Assembly (NCBI GenBank): GCA_937926105.1
Contig: CALANS010000211.1
Coordinates: 124,001 to 188,000 of the forward strand
Length of the DNA: 64,000 bases
Origin: an uncultured Actinomycetes bacterium
GTDB lineage: Bacteria; Actinomycetota; Actinomycetes; Mycobacteriales; Nakamurellaceae
Reading direction: 5' to 3'
Part shown: positions 55,910 to 64,000 of the stretch, in pieces
Position numbering within the stretch: position 1 is the stretch's first letter
How the letters are laid out: the number at the start of each line of letters is the position of its first letter
The notes under the pieces: model-generated
The model's database searches: none
What the model was told of the DNA's origin: nothing
The model's input: the letters and a program-made list of their open reading frames with translations, nothing else
Made by a program: the position numbers and the translations under genes

Positions 55910-57615
55910 ACGTCATCGTCTGTGGAGCCGGAATCGCTGGCCTGGCAACGGCACTGCGGCTGAGCGCGCTGGATGTACGGGTGACGGTGCTCGAACGGGC
56001 GGCCGCGCCGCGCGATCAGGGCTACATGATCGACTTATTCGGGCCGGGCCTCGAGGTGTTGCGCGCGGGCGGCTTGCTGCCCATGCTGCGAGAGCGTGGC
56101 TACCAGGTCACGTCGGCACGCTACCGCGACGCCCGGGGCCGGGAGCGGGCGCGGATCTCCTACGACTCGGTGGGCGCCGCGCTCGGCGATGGCCTGGTGA
56201 GCATCATGCGACCCGACCTGGAATCCGTGCTGCGCGAGGCACTTCCGCCGACGGTGCAGATCCGGTACGGCAGCAGGCTGCAGGGCATCGACCGGAGCGG
56301 TGACGGTGTCACCGTCACCACAGCCGACGGCGACATCCTGCGCGCCGACCTGCTGATCGGCGCGGATGGTATCCACTCCACGGTGCGCGAGCTGATCTTC
56401 GGGCCGGAGCGAGACTTCCTGCACTACCTCGGATACCACACCGCCGCGTACACGTTTGCCGATCCGGAGTTGAGCCGGCAACTGTCCGCGGAGTTCGCCC
56501 TGACCGACAGTGTGAACCGCATGCTGGGCTGCTACGGACTGCGGGATGATCGGGTGGCCGTCTTCGCGGTGCACCGCACCCCCGATCCGACGATGCCCGG
56601 CGACGCCCGCGCCGCGATCCGCCAGACCTACGCCGGGCTCGGCTGGGTGACGCCGCAACTGCTCCTGGCCTGCCCGCCCGCATCGGCGGTCTACTACGAC
56701 CAGGTGGCACAGGTCCGGATGCCGCATTGGATCAACGGTCGGGTGGCGCTGGTCGGTGATGCCTGCTACGCGGTGTCCTTGCTCGCCGGCCAGGGCGCCT
56801 CCATGGCCATCGCCGGGGGCCAGGTGCTGGCCGAGCGCATCGCGAGCGCCGCCGGTTCGGGTGATCTGCAGGCCGCGTTGCATGACTATCAGAACACCCT
56901 GCGCCCGATGATCGAGGATCGGCAGCGTTCCGGCCGCCGCACCGCCCGGTGGTTCGTGCCCGCCTCCCGGTCCGCCCTCGCGGTGCGTCGGGTGATGCTG
57001 GCCGGTGCGCGGCTGCCCGGCATCAACCAGATCGTCACCCGCCGGCTGACCGGGAAGCCGAGCGCGATCCTGGCCGAGGCTCGCGCCGTCGGTGCGGCCA
57101 CCGCGAAGCCGTCCGGCGGAAAGGCGCCGGTCACCAGCAAGCGTCCCACCGGGCTGCTGCGTTGGGCGCTTCGGCTGCCGATCTGGCTCTACCGTGCCCA
57201 CCTGGGCTGGATTCTCGGCCACCGGCTGGTGTACCTGGCGCACCGCGGCCGGACCAGCGGCCAACGGCGTGAGGTGGTGGTCGAGGCGGTCCGGTTCGAC
57301 CCCGCGACCCACGAGGTCACGGTCATCGCGGCCTGGGGCGGAATCCCCCAGTGGTACCGGAATCTGCGAGCCGCTCCGGCGATCGAGGTTCGCACCGGCC
57401 GAAACCACTGGGTGGCGCCACACCAGCGGTTCCTGGACGCCGGCGAAACCCTGCGCGTGCTCAAGGAATACCAGCGCGCGCACCCGGCGGCGTTCCGGCA
57501 GATCGGCCCGCGGCTGGGCTTCCCCGCGGATCCGGGCGACCCGGCCTGGCCCGCGGTGGCCGCACGGGTGCATGCCGTCGCCTTCGGGCCACCGGCGGTC
57601 GCCGCCCCCTTGTGA
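55906..57615 (+). CDS. FAD-dependent monooxygenase fused to a deazaflavin (F420)-type nitroreductase-family domain
   Basis: A 569-residue fusion. Residues 1-~385 form a PHBH-type flavoprotein: NVIVCGAGIAGLATALRLSA, RPDLESVLREALP, LLIGADGIHSTVRELIF and GRVALVGDACYAVSLLAGQG. Residues ~425-569 match the Ddn-type family (WILGHRLVYLAHRGRTSGQR, RREVVVEAVRFDP, VIAAWGGIPQWYRNLRAAPA, EVRTGRNHWVAPHQRFLDAG). The linker is Ala/Lys/Pro-rich. Typical members are separate proteins; the fusion suggests sequential oxidation and F420H2-dependent reduction, perhaps in detoxification. Coupled to tetR. Confidence 0.87.
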   Translation: MNVIVCGAGIAGLATALRLSALDVRVTVLERAAAPRDQGYMIDLFGPGLEVLRAGGLLPMLRERGYQVTSARYRDARGRERARISYDSVGAALGDGLVSIMRPDLESVLREALPPTVQIRYGSRLQGIDRSGDGVTVTTADGDILRADLLIGADGIHSTVRELIFGPERDFLHYLGYHTAAYTFADPELSRQLSAEFALTDSVNRMLGCYGLRDDRVAVFAVHRTPDPTMPGDARAAIRQTYAGLGWVTPQLLLACPPASAVYYDQVAQVRMPHWINGRVALVGDACYAVSLLAGQGASMAIAGGQVLAERIASAAGSGDLQAALHDYQNTLRPMIEDRQRSGRRTARWFVPASRSALAVRRVMLAGARLPGINQIVTRRLTGKPSAILAEARAVGAATAKPSGGKAPVTSKRPTGLLRWALRLPIWLYRAHLGWILGHRLVYLAHRGRTSGQRREVVVEAVRFDPATHEVTVIAAWGGIPQWYRNLRAAPAIEVRTGRNHWVAPHQRFLDAGETLRVLKEYQRAHPAAFRQIGPRLGFPADPGDPAWPAVAARVHAVAFGPPAVAAPL

Positions 57616-57644
57616 TCCGGGCCGCCACGGGTGAAGGTTGAATC

Positions 57645-59798
57645 ATGAGCCCGAAAGCTGCCTCCGCCGCCCCCGCTCCGATCGCCGCCTCGCCGGACAG
57701 GCTGCGCAACGTGGTCCTCATCGGGCGCAGCGGAGCCGGCAAGAGCGCCCTGTTCGACTACCTGATCGCCGCCACCACCCCGGACTACCGCCCCCGCCCG
57801 CCGGGCATCGAGCGATCCACCCAACTGTCCATCGCCGCAATCGCCGTCGGCTCCGGCACCGATCCCGGCGCCGACCACACCGTCCCCGGCCCCGACCCCA
57901 TCACCATCAATCTGATCGACACACCCGGCTACCCCGACTTCGTCGGCGAACTGCGGGCGGGGCTGCGCGCCGCCGACGCCGCGTTGTTCGTCATCTCCGC
58001 CGCCGACGGGTTGGATACCGCGACCACCATGCTCTGGCAGGAGTGCGCCGCCGTCGGCATGCCGCGTGCCATCGCGCTGACCCGGCTGGACGCCGCCCGC
58101 TCCGCGGTCGCCGAGACCATGGCCGCCTGCCGGGAGACCTTCGGATCCGGAGTGGCCCCGATGTATCTACCGATCACCGGCGTCGACGGCACCATCACCG
58201 CCACCATCGGCCTGCTGTCGGAGAATGTCTACGACTACGCCAGCGGCGCCCGCGTGGTCCGGGACGCGCAGGCGGGCGAGCGGGACGATCTGGAGGTTGG
58301 CCGCGCCGCGCTGCTGGAGACGATCATCACCGAGTCCGAGGACGACTCGCTGCTGGAGCGCTACCTGGGCGGCGAGCAGATCGAACTGGACGTGTTGATA
58401 GCCGACCTGCTCACCGCCGTCTCGCACGCGAGCTTCTTCCCCCTGGTACCGGTCTCGACCGACACCAAGGTCGGCACGGTCGAACTGCTGCACCTGCTCT
58501 CCGCCGGCTTTCCGCCCCCGACGTTGCACCCGCTGCCCGCGGTGTACTCGCCCGCCGGGGTGCTGCAGCCGCCGCTGACCTGCGACCCCGCCGGTCCGTT
58601 GGTCGCCGAGGTGGTGCGTACCGCCTCCGACCCGTACGTCGGCCGGCTCTCGGTGGTGCGGGTGTTTTCCGGCACGCTGCGCCCGGAGGAACCGGTGCAC
58701 ATCTCCGGTCACTGGGGCGACTTCTCCGGTCAGGAGATGGCCGGCCACCCCGACCACGACGACGACGAGCGGATCGGTCCGATGTCCTCGCCGCTGGGCG
58801 ACGCCCTGCGACCACGCCCCGAGGCGATCGCCGGGGACGTCTGTGTCATCGCCAAGCTGGTCCAGGCCGAGACCGGAGATACTTTGTCGGGCAAGGAGAC
58901 TCCGCTGCTGCTGGAACCCTGGCAGCTGCCGGACGCACTGCTGCCGGTCGCCATCGTGGCGCACTCCAAGTCCGACGAGGACAAGCTCGGAGGCGCGCTG
59001 GCCCGACTGGTCGCCGAGGACCCGACCCTGCGCCTGGAGCACAACGGGCAAACACACCAGGAAGTGTTGTGGACCATGGGCCAGGCGCACGTGGAGATGC
59101 TGATCGCCCGGCTGGCCGACCGGTTCGGCGTCACCGTGGACACCGAGTCTGTCAAGGTGGCGCTGCGAGAAACGTTCACCACCACCGCGAACGGGCACGG
59201 CCGGCACGTCAAGCAGTCCGGTGGGCACGGCCAGTACGCCGTCTGCGACATCACCGTGGAGCCGCTGCCCCGGGGCGGCGGATTCGAGTTCGTGGACAAG
59301 GTGGTCGGTGGCGCCGTGCCGCGCCAGTTCATCCCGAGCGTCGAGAAGGGGGTACGTGCCCAGCTGGAGAAGGGGGTGTTGGCCGGCCACCCCATGGTCG
59401 ACGTGCGGGTGACGCTGCACGACGGAAAGGCGCACTCGGTGGACTCCTCGGATATGGCCTTCCAAACGGCGGGGGCGCTGGCGCTCAAGGATGCCGCCTC
59501 CGACAAGACCGTCACCCTGCTGGAACCGATCGACCGGATCGACGTCACCGTCGACGACGAATTCGTCGGGCCGGTGCTGGGTGACCTGCAGTCCCGGCGG
59601 GCCCGAGTCGGCGGCACCGAGCCCGCCGGCGAGGGCCGAACCGTCGTGCACGCCGAGATTCCCACCAGCGAGATCCTGCGCTACGCCATCGATTTGCGCT
59701 CCATCTCGCGCGGCACCGGGATATTCAGCCGGGAACCGCACAGTTACGAGGCCATGCCCGCGAACCTCGCCCGCGAGCACCTGGCTGCCGCCGGATGA
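57645..59798 (+). CDS. Elongation factor G-like protein EF-G2
   Basis: The 717-residue protein has the five-domain EF-G architecture but is divergent. G1 is GRSGAGKSALFDYLI, G3 is LIDTPGYPDFVGELRAG, and the base-specificity NKxD is replaced by LTRLD. Domain IV carries KQSGGHGQYAVCDITVEP, and domain V RSISRGTGIFSREPHSYEAM. This fits the actinobacterial EF-G2 group, whose members lack clear translocase function. It stands alone, 29 bp after the FAD fusion gene. Confidence 0.92.
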   Translation: MSPKAASAAPAPIAASPDRLRNVVLIGRSGAGKSALFDYLIAATTPDYRPRPPGIERSTQLSIAAIAVGSGTDPGADHTVPGPDPITINLIDTPGYPDFVGELRAGLRAADAALFVISAADGLDTATTMLWQECAAVGMPRAIALTRLDAARSAVAETMAACRETFGSGVAPMYLPITGVDGTITATIGLLSENVYDYASGARVVRDAQAGERDDLEVGRAALLETIITESEDDSLLERYLGGEQIELDVLIADLLTAVSHASFFPLVPVSTDTKVGTVELLHLLSAGFPPPTLHPLPAVYSPAGVLQPPLTCDPAGPLVAEVVRTASDPYVGRLSVVRVFSGTLRPEEPVHISGHWGDFSGQEMAGHPDHDDDERIGPMSSPLGDALRPRPEAIAGDVCVIAKLVQAETGDTLSGKETPLLLEPWQLPDALLPVAIVAHSKSDEDKLGGALARLVAEDPTLRLEHNGQTHQEVLWTMGQAHVEMLIARLADRFGVTVDTESVKVALRETFTTTANGHGRHVKQSGGHGQYAVCDITVEPLPRGGGFEFVDKVVGGAVPRQFIPSVEKGVRAQLEKGVLAGHPMVDVRVTLHDGKAHSVDSSDMAFQTAGALALKDAASDKTVTLLEPIDRIDVTVDDEFVGPVLGDLQSRRARVGGTEPAGEGRTVVHAEIPTSEILRYAIDLRSISRGTGIFSREPHSYEAMPANLAREHLAAAG

Positions 59799-59974
59799 TC
59801 ACACCATCGACCTGGGTCCCGTGTGGTCGCGTCGATTCGTCATCGCCCGCTGCCGAGTGGGGGTCCCGGGTCGCCCGCTTGGTGCCTTGACCTCGGCACG
59901 CCAGGAGAGTGCCCTCAAATGGTGACGACAGGGTCCCTGACGTGGGGGCCCGCGGCCCATCGAAGGCGATGAGA

Positions 59975-61099
59975 ATGAGCAGAGCGGTATTCAGGCAATG
60001 GGGTCTTATGGCCGGTGGCGTGGTACTCGCCGCAGGCATGATGACGGCGAGCGTCGGGGTGGCCGCGGCCGCTCCGGATGAAGGCTGCTTGACGGCGGGC
60101 ACCTCCGGGTTCACCGCCAAGGTGGTGGCCGCCGCCGGGGAAACCATCAGCCGGCAGAACATCGACGCCACGGGCTGCGACGTGGGCATCTACGTGGCAG
60201 ACGGCGCCGTCGACGTCACGATCGACCGCGTGACGGTGACGGGTGCGAACGGCGCCGGAATCCTGGCGGAGAACACCTCACACCTCACCGTCCAGCGCTC
60301 GACCGTGCACGACAATGGCATGCACACCCAGATGCCCGCCTCCCACGACAGCTACGAACTCGGCGACCTGCCCCAGGCGTTCGGCATCAGCCTGTTCGGG
60401 GTGTCGGACGCGGTCGTTACCCGCAACACCGTTTATCACAACGGCCGCGGCGGAATCGGCATCATGGACACCGGTCCATTCGACCCGGGACACGTGGTCG
60501 GCCAGGGCATCCCGCTCAACGGGCCGGTCGCGGTCTCGAACGTCGAGGTCTCCCGCAACACCCTGTGGGCCAACTTCAACGGCTGCGCCATTGTGGTGTC
60601 AGCGTTCAACACCGACAACCGGGTCAGCGACGTGTCGATCACCCGCAACACCATCACCGGCACGCAGTTCAATCTGGGCGGTGCCGATGTTGGTGGCATC
60701 GTCGCGCAGAGCAACGGTGTCGGCAGCACGGTCGCCGACATCACCATCAGCCGGAACACCGTGACCGACTCGCTGGAGGCCGGGGTCATCGTGCACGCGG
60801 CCGCCCCGGACTCGCACACCGAGAACGTGATGGTCACCCGCAACACGGTGTCCGGAAACAACCTCGGCTACGCCCAGCCCGGCAGCGAGGTCGACAACAC
60901 CGTCGGCGTGGTCGTCAGCTCCTGGCTTGCGCACGCCGACCTCGGCCAGTCCACCCTGCACACCGTCGTGTCACGGAACACCATCACCGGCCAGTTCTAC
61001 GGCATCTGGACCCAGGGCCCGGACGCCCCGACGGTGGACCGCAACACGATCGCCGTCACCGATGGCGGGTCCGCCTACGTCCAGGCGCCCACCGGCTGA
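59975..61099 (+). CDS. Secreted right-handed parallel beta-helix protein
   Basis: The 374-residue protein starts with a Sec-type signal peptide (MAGGVVLAAGMMTASVGVAA, cleavage after AAA). A repeated beta-helix rung pattern built on V-x-x-SRNT/ITRNTITG follows (VTRNTVYHNGRGGIGIMDTG, ITRNTITGTQFNLG, VTRNTVSGNNLGYAQ, VSRNTITGQFYGIWTQGP). This is the pectate-lyase/right-handed parallel beta-helix fold with no recognisable catalytic set. GAAGG at 59962 favours ATG 59975. The 176-bp gap before it holds no other gene. Confidence 0.82.
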   Translation: MSRAVFRQWGLMAGGVVLAAGMMTASVGVAAAAPDEGCLTAGTSGFTAKVVAAAGETISRQNIDATGCDVGIYVADGAVDVTIDRVTVTGANGAGILAENTSHLTVQRSTVHDNGMHTQMPASHDSYELGDLPQAFGISLFGVSDAVVTRNTVYHNGRGGIGIMDTGPFDPGHVVGQGIPLNGPVAVSNVEVSRNTLWANFNGCAIVVSAFNTDNRVSDVSITRNTITGTQFNLGGADVGGIVAQSNGVGSTVADITISRNTVTDSLEAGVIVHAAAPDSHTENVMVTRNTVSGNNLGYAQPGSEVDNTVGVVVSSWLAHADLGQSTLHTVVSRNTITGQFYGIWTQGPDAPTVDRNTIAVTDGGSAYVQAPTG

Positions 61100-61154
61100 A
61101 TGCTCCAGGCCCCCGCCGCGGGCGCGGGTCGCCGGGACGTGGCAGGCTTGCCCC

Positions 61155-62138
61155 GTGCGCGACATCGCCGTCTTCTCCGGTAGTGCCCATCCCGAGCTGG
61201 CCGCCGAGGTGTGCTCCGAACTCGGGGTGCCGCTGCTCCCGGTGCACCTGCAACGCTTCGCCAACGACTGCCTCGAGGTGCAGCTGCAGGCCAATTGCCG
61301 GGAGCGGGACGTGTTCCTCATCCAGCCGCTGGTCAAGCCGGTGCAGGAGCACCTGGTCGAGTTGCTGCTGATGCTGGACGCCGCCCGTGGTGCCTCCGCC
61401 GCCCGGACCACCGTGGTGCTCCCCCACTACGCCTACGCGCGCAGCGACAAGAAGGACGCTCCGCGGATCTCCATCGGTGGCCGGCTGATGGCCGACCTGA
61501 TGGTCACCGCCGGGGCGAGCCGGGTGCTGGCCATGACGATGCACTCCCCGCAGGTGCACGGCTTCTTTTCGGTGCCAGTGGATCACCTGCACGCGCTGCG
61601 GGAGCTGGCCGCGCACTTCGCGGCGCAGTCGGACTCGAACGACCTGTCCAACACCACGGTGGTCTCCCCCGACCTGGGCAACGCCAAGCAGGCGGCGGCG
61701 TTCGCCAAGATGCTGGGCGTCCCGGTGGCGGCCGGCGCCAAAGAGCGGGTGGCCGGCGACACGGTCACCATCACCTCCATCATCGGCGACGTGGCCGGCC
61801 GGGACGTGATCGTGCTGGACGACGAAATCGCCAAGGGCAGCACCACTCTCGAACTCATCCGGGTGCTACGACACCAGGGCGTCCGGCGCATCCGGGTCGC
61901 CTGCACGCACGGACTGTTCGCCGACGGGGCGCTGGAACGCATCGGGTCGCAGCCGGAGGTGACGGAGATCGTGTGCACCAACACGGTGCCGATTCCGCAG
62001 GCCGAGCGCACCGAGACGCTCACCGTGCTGTCGGTGGCTCCCGCGTTGGCCGAGGCGATGCGCCGGATCCACGACGGCGAGTCGGTCAGCGCGCTGTTCG
62101 CCTCGCCCGAGCCGGTCAGCGGGCCGGGGCTGTTCTAG
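61155..62138 (+). CDS. prs: Ribose-phosphate pyrophosphokinase
   Basis: It makes PRPP from ribose-5-phosphate and ATP. The 327-residue protein shows VFSGSAHPELAAEVCSELGV, RERDVFLIQPLVKPVQEHLV, VVLPHYAYARSDKKDAPRIS, MTMHSPQVHGFFSVPVDHLH and the PRPP loop IVLDDEIAKGSTTLELI. The loop DDEIAKGST differs from the common DDMIDTGGT, and the protein resembles a divergent Prs class. GTG 61155 gives the family N-terminus. Eight bases separate it from the phosphoesterase gene. Confidence 0.92.
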   Translation: MRDIAVFSGSAHPELAAEVCSELGVPLLPVHLQRFANDCLEVQLQANCRERDVFLIQPLVKPVQEHLVELLLMLDAARGASAARTTVVLPHYAYARSDKKDAPRISIGGRLMADLMVTAGASRVLAMTMHSPQVHGFFSVPVDHLHALRELAAHFAAQSDSNDLSNTTVVSPDLGNAKQAAAFAKMLGVPVAAGAKERVAGDTVTITSIIGDVAGRDVIVLDDEIAKGSTTLELIRVLRHQGVRRIRVACTHGLFADGALERIGSQPEVTEIVCTNTVPIPQAERTETLTVLSVAPALAEAMRRIHDGESVSALFASPEPVSGPGLF

Positions 62139-62146
62139 CGCCGGCT

Positions 62147-63340
62147 GTGTTGCGTCGCTTGGGGTTCGCCGTCGCGCTGGTCGCCGTGCTCGCGTTGCTG
62201 CATGGGCTGCCGTGGTGGCTGCTGGTGTGGGCCCCGGGCTGGCCGACCGCGACGACGACGGTGGTCACGGCGGTGACGGTGCTGGCGGTGTTGGGCTTCC
62301 CGCTGGCGATGGTGCTCGGCCACGGACCGGCCCAGCGGGACGCCGCGGCGGTGGCGGGCGACACCTGGTTGGGCATCGTCTGGCAGCTGTTCGCCTGGGC
62401 AGTGCCCGGGGCGGCGGCGCTCGGCATCGCGGTGGCGGCCGGCGCGGATGCCGTCACCGCAGCACGCGTCGTCGCCGTCGTCGTGCTGGTAGGGGTGACG
62501 GGGCTGTGTTGCTGGGGCCTCGTGGAGGCGATGCGCACCCCGCGGGTGCGGCGGCTCGACGTGCCCCTCGCACGATTGGGTCCCCGGCTGGACGGGCTGC
62601 GGCTGGTGCTGATCGCCGACACCCATTACGGACCGATCGACCGGACCGGCTGGTCGCGGCGGCTGGCCGACCTGGTGAACACCCTGGACGCCGATGTGCT
62701 GGCACATGCCGGGGACATCGCCGACGGGACGGTGCGCCGGCGACGCGATCAAGCGGCTCCGCTGGCGGACATGAGAGCCGCCCTGGCCAGGGTCTACGTG
62801 ACCGGCAATCACGAGTACTTTTCCGACGCACCCGGCTGGGTCGAGCACCTGGCGGCTTCCGGATGGACCGTGCTGCACAACCGACACACCGTCGTCCGGC
62901 GCGGCGGCGACGCGTTGGTGTTGGCGGGGGTCGACGACGCCACGGCGAGCCGATCCGGCATCCAAGGGCACGGTGCCGACCTGGCCGCGGCGCTGGCCGG
63001 CATTCCCGACAACGCTCCGGTCGTGCTGCTGTCCCACCAGCCGAAAACGGTGCCCGCCGCGGTCGCCGCGGGAGTGGACCTGCAGCTATCAGGTCACACC
63101 CACGGCGGCCAGATCTGGCCATTCCACCTGCTCGTGCGGGCCGACCAGAAGACCCTGCACGGCCTGACCCTGCCCGACGAGCGCACCTGGCTGTACACCA
63201 CGCGGGGCAGCGGCTTCTGGGGCCCGCCGTTCCGGGTGTTCGCACCGAGCGAGGTCACGGTGCTGACGCTGCGCCGCCGACCGAGAGACTCTGAAAATCT
63301 GCCCCTAGATTCGCGGGCCGATCCGGGCACAAGCACCTGA
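62147..63340 (+). CDS. Membrane-anchored metallophosphoesterase
   Basis: The 397-residue protein has about four N-terminal TM helices (residues ~5-125). A calcineurin-like domain follows with all metal motifs: LIADTHYGPID, AGDIADGTV, TGNHEYFSDA, LLSHQPKT and LSGHTHGGQIWPFH. It resembles YkuE/YaeI-type membrane phosphoesterases. GTG 62147 gives the hydrophobic N-terminus; longer frames overlap prs. The C-terminal codons lie within an inverted repeat. Substrate is unknown. Confidence 0.9.
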   Translation: MLRRLGFAVALVAVLALLHGLPWWLLVWAPGWPTATTTVVTAVTVLAVLGFPLAMVLGHGPAQRDAAAVAGDTWLGIVWQLFAWAVPGAAALGIAVAAGADAVTAARVVAVVVLVGVTGLCCWGLVEAMRTPRVRRLDVPLARLGPRLDGLRLVLIADTHYGPIDRTGWSRRLADLVNTLDADVLAHAGDIADGTVRRRRDQAAPLADMRAALARVYVTGNHEYFSDAPGWVEHLAASGWTVLHNRHTVVRRGGDALVLAGVDDATASRSGIQGHGADLAAALAGIPDNAPVVLLSHQPKTVPAAVAAGVDLQLSGHTHGGQIWPFHLLVRADQKTLHGLTLPDERTWLYTTRGSGFWGPPFRVFAPSEVTVLTLRRRPRDSENLPLDSRADPGTST

Positions 63341-63401
63341 CCTGCAGCAATGCACCGGGCGGGGAGATCGCGGCGCCATCCGGGGGCAAGTTTTCAGACT
63401 C
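63287..63401. repeat. Imperfect 24-bp inverted repeat around the phosphoesterase stop
   Basis: Segments 63287-63310 and 63378-63401 are complementary at 19 of 24 positions, both centred on CTGAAAA/TTTTCAG. The first arm is inside the last codons of the phosphoesterase gene. It may be a relic of a short inserted repeat that altered the C-terminus, or a transcription-ending structure. Confidence 0.4.
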
Positions 63402-63480
63402 GACCGCTGCCTTGGCACCCGGCCGGATCCGGGGGCTAGACCTACTGTGTGGGCGCGGCCCGAGCAGCCACAATGGAGCG

Positions 63481-64000
63481 GTGAGTGCACCCCAGCCTGC
63501 CGCCGCGACGACCCCGATGCCGTGGGTGGATGACGTCATGCCGCAGGCTGCCGTTCCGGCCGGATCCGCCTCCAGCAGTCGCCGCCCCGCCGGCCGGCCG
63601 AAGCTGTTCCTCTCTTCCTGGCTCCTGGTGCTGCTCGTGGTCCCCGCCTGGGTGGGGTTCGGGTTGTTGATCGCCTCGGTGGCCTCCGCCGTGGTGTGGG
63701 TCGGGCTGGTGGGCTGGCTGGTCACCATGGGCGTGCTGCACCTGGTCTCCGGGGCCTATCGCTCGATCGCCGGGTGCGTGCTGGGCGAGCACATCCGTTC
63801 CGCGTATCGGCCCACCCGAGGGAATCTGTTCGCAAGGCTGCGGGTCGTTCTGGCCGATCCCGCCCGCTGGCGGGATGTCGCCTACGTCTTCTTCGCCGTC
63901 TCGCTCGGGTTCGCGATGTCCCTGTCGGCGCTGATCGCGTTCCTCATCTTCCCCGTCGGGTACTGGCTCTCGCCGCTGCTGCTGCGCATCTGGGCCGGCA
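63481..64000 (+). CDS. Putative sensor-domain protein, probable histidine kinase (5' part)
   Basis: Only 173 codons are visible. After a Pro/Ala/Ser-rich cytoplasmic stretch there are paired TM helices (FLSSWLLVLLVVPAWVGFGL, LIASVASAVVWVGLVGWLVT), a loop with RLRVVLADPARWRDVAYVFF, and further helices ending PVGYWLSPLLLRIW. This is the layout of the actinobacterial putative sensor domain that precedes histidine kinase modules. The kinase part would lie beyond the window, so this is inference. GTG 63481 is the start. Confidence 0.6.
   Translation, partial: MSAPQPAAATTPMPWVDDVMPQAAVPAGSASSSRRPAGRPKLFLSSWLLVLLVVPAWVGFGLLIASVASAVVWVGLVGWLVTMGVLHLVSGAYRSIAGCVLGEHIRSAYRPTRGNLFARLRVVLADPARWRDVAYVFFAVSLGFAMSLSALIAFLIFPVGYWLSPLLLRIWAG

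Overview
The window reads as a high-GC actinomycete chromosome. Supporting signs are the conserved order uvrC-rapZ-yvcK-whiA-gap-pgk-tpiA-secG, WhiA and a ClgR-like regulator, mycothiol-type DinB-fold enzymes, a deazaflavin (F420)-type reductase domain, and many GTG or apparently leaderless starts. The genus cannot be fixed from sequence alone; a Nakamurella-like or related actinomycete is a guess.

Layout. 1-6723 (minus) holds a trehalose-from-glycogen operon, treX/glgX-treY-treZ, with treZ running off the left edge. 6854-15756 (plus) is a core block: nucleotide excision repair (uvrC), rapZ-yvcK-whiA, lower glycolysis (gap-pgk-tpiA) and secG. 15807-22171 carries an acetyltransferase, rimO, pgsA, a cinA-type amidase, a clgR-like gene, folA and thyA. 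Between rimO and pgsA lies a five-copy 32-bp array of translationally coupled mini-ORFs. 22209-29070 (minus) holds a GGDEF protein, a PrmC-like methyltransferase, a DUF5701 protein, nadE, and a deacetylase-fold/GT2 fusion next to a Ser/Thr-rich membrane protein. 29310-39042 is a mixed region: BNR propeller plus MoaD/ThiS-like protein, WYL regulator, mycothiol-type enzyme, methyltransferase, UvrA-like ATPase, VapBC, NERD protein and an HxlR/VOC pair.

The outstanding feature is at 39241-45778. A site that closely resembles the actinobacterial dif sequence (the XerCD site of the replication terminus) is interrupted by two apparently identical, head-to-tail 3255-bp elements. Each unit encodes a replication-initiator-like protein, a putative HTH regulator, a small HTH protein, two small zinc-ribbon proteins and one unknown protein whose 3' end crosses the attachment core. 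Each also has a 20-bp-stem hairpin and a cluster of inverted repeats near the initiator start. No integrase, coat or Zot-like gene is visible. The best interpretation is an integrative element exploiting host Xer recombinases (IMEX), resembling in logic the dif-integrating filamentous phages and satellites of Vibrio, but in an actinobacterium and without virion genes.

46141-55100 contains OsmC, an isochorismatase-fold hydrolase and a Dpp-type ABC transporter (minus), then a creatininase-family enzyme and a GntR regulator (plus); this looks like an uptake and amide-catabolism cluster with a palindromic operator in the divergent promoter. 55164-57615 is a TetR gene preceded by four 13-bp direct repeats inside an 11-bp inverted repeat, coupled to an unusual FAD-monooxygenase/F420-reductase-like fusion. 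The window closes with an EF-G2-like GTPase, a secreted parallel beta-helix protein, prs, a membrane metallophosphoesterase and the start of a probable sensor kinase. No rRNA, tRNA or CRISPR array was recognised.
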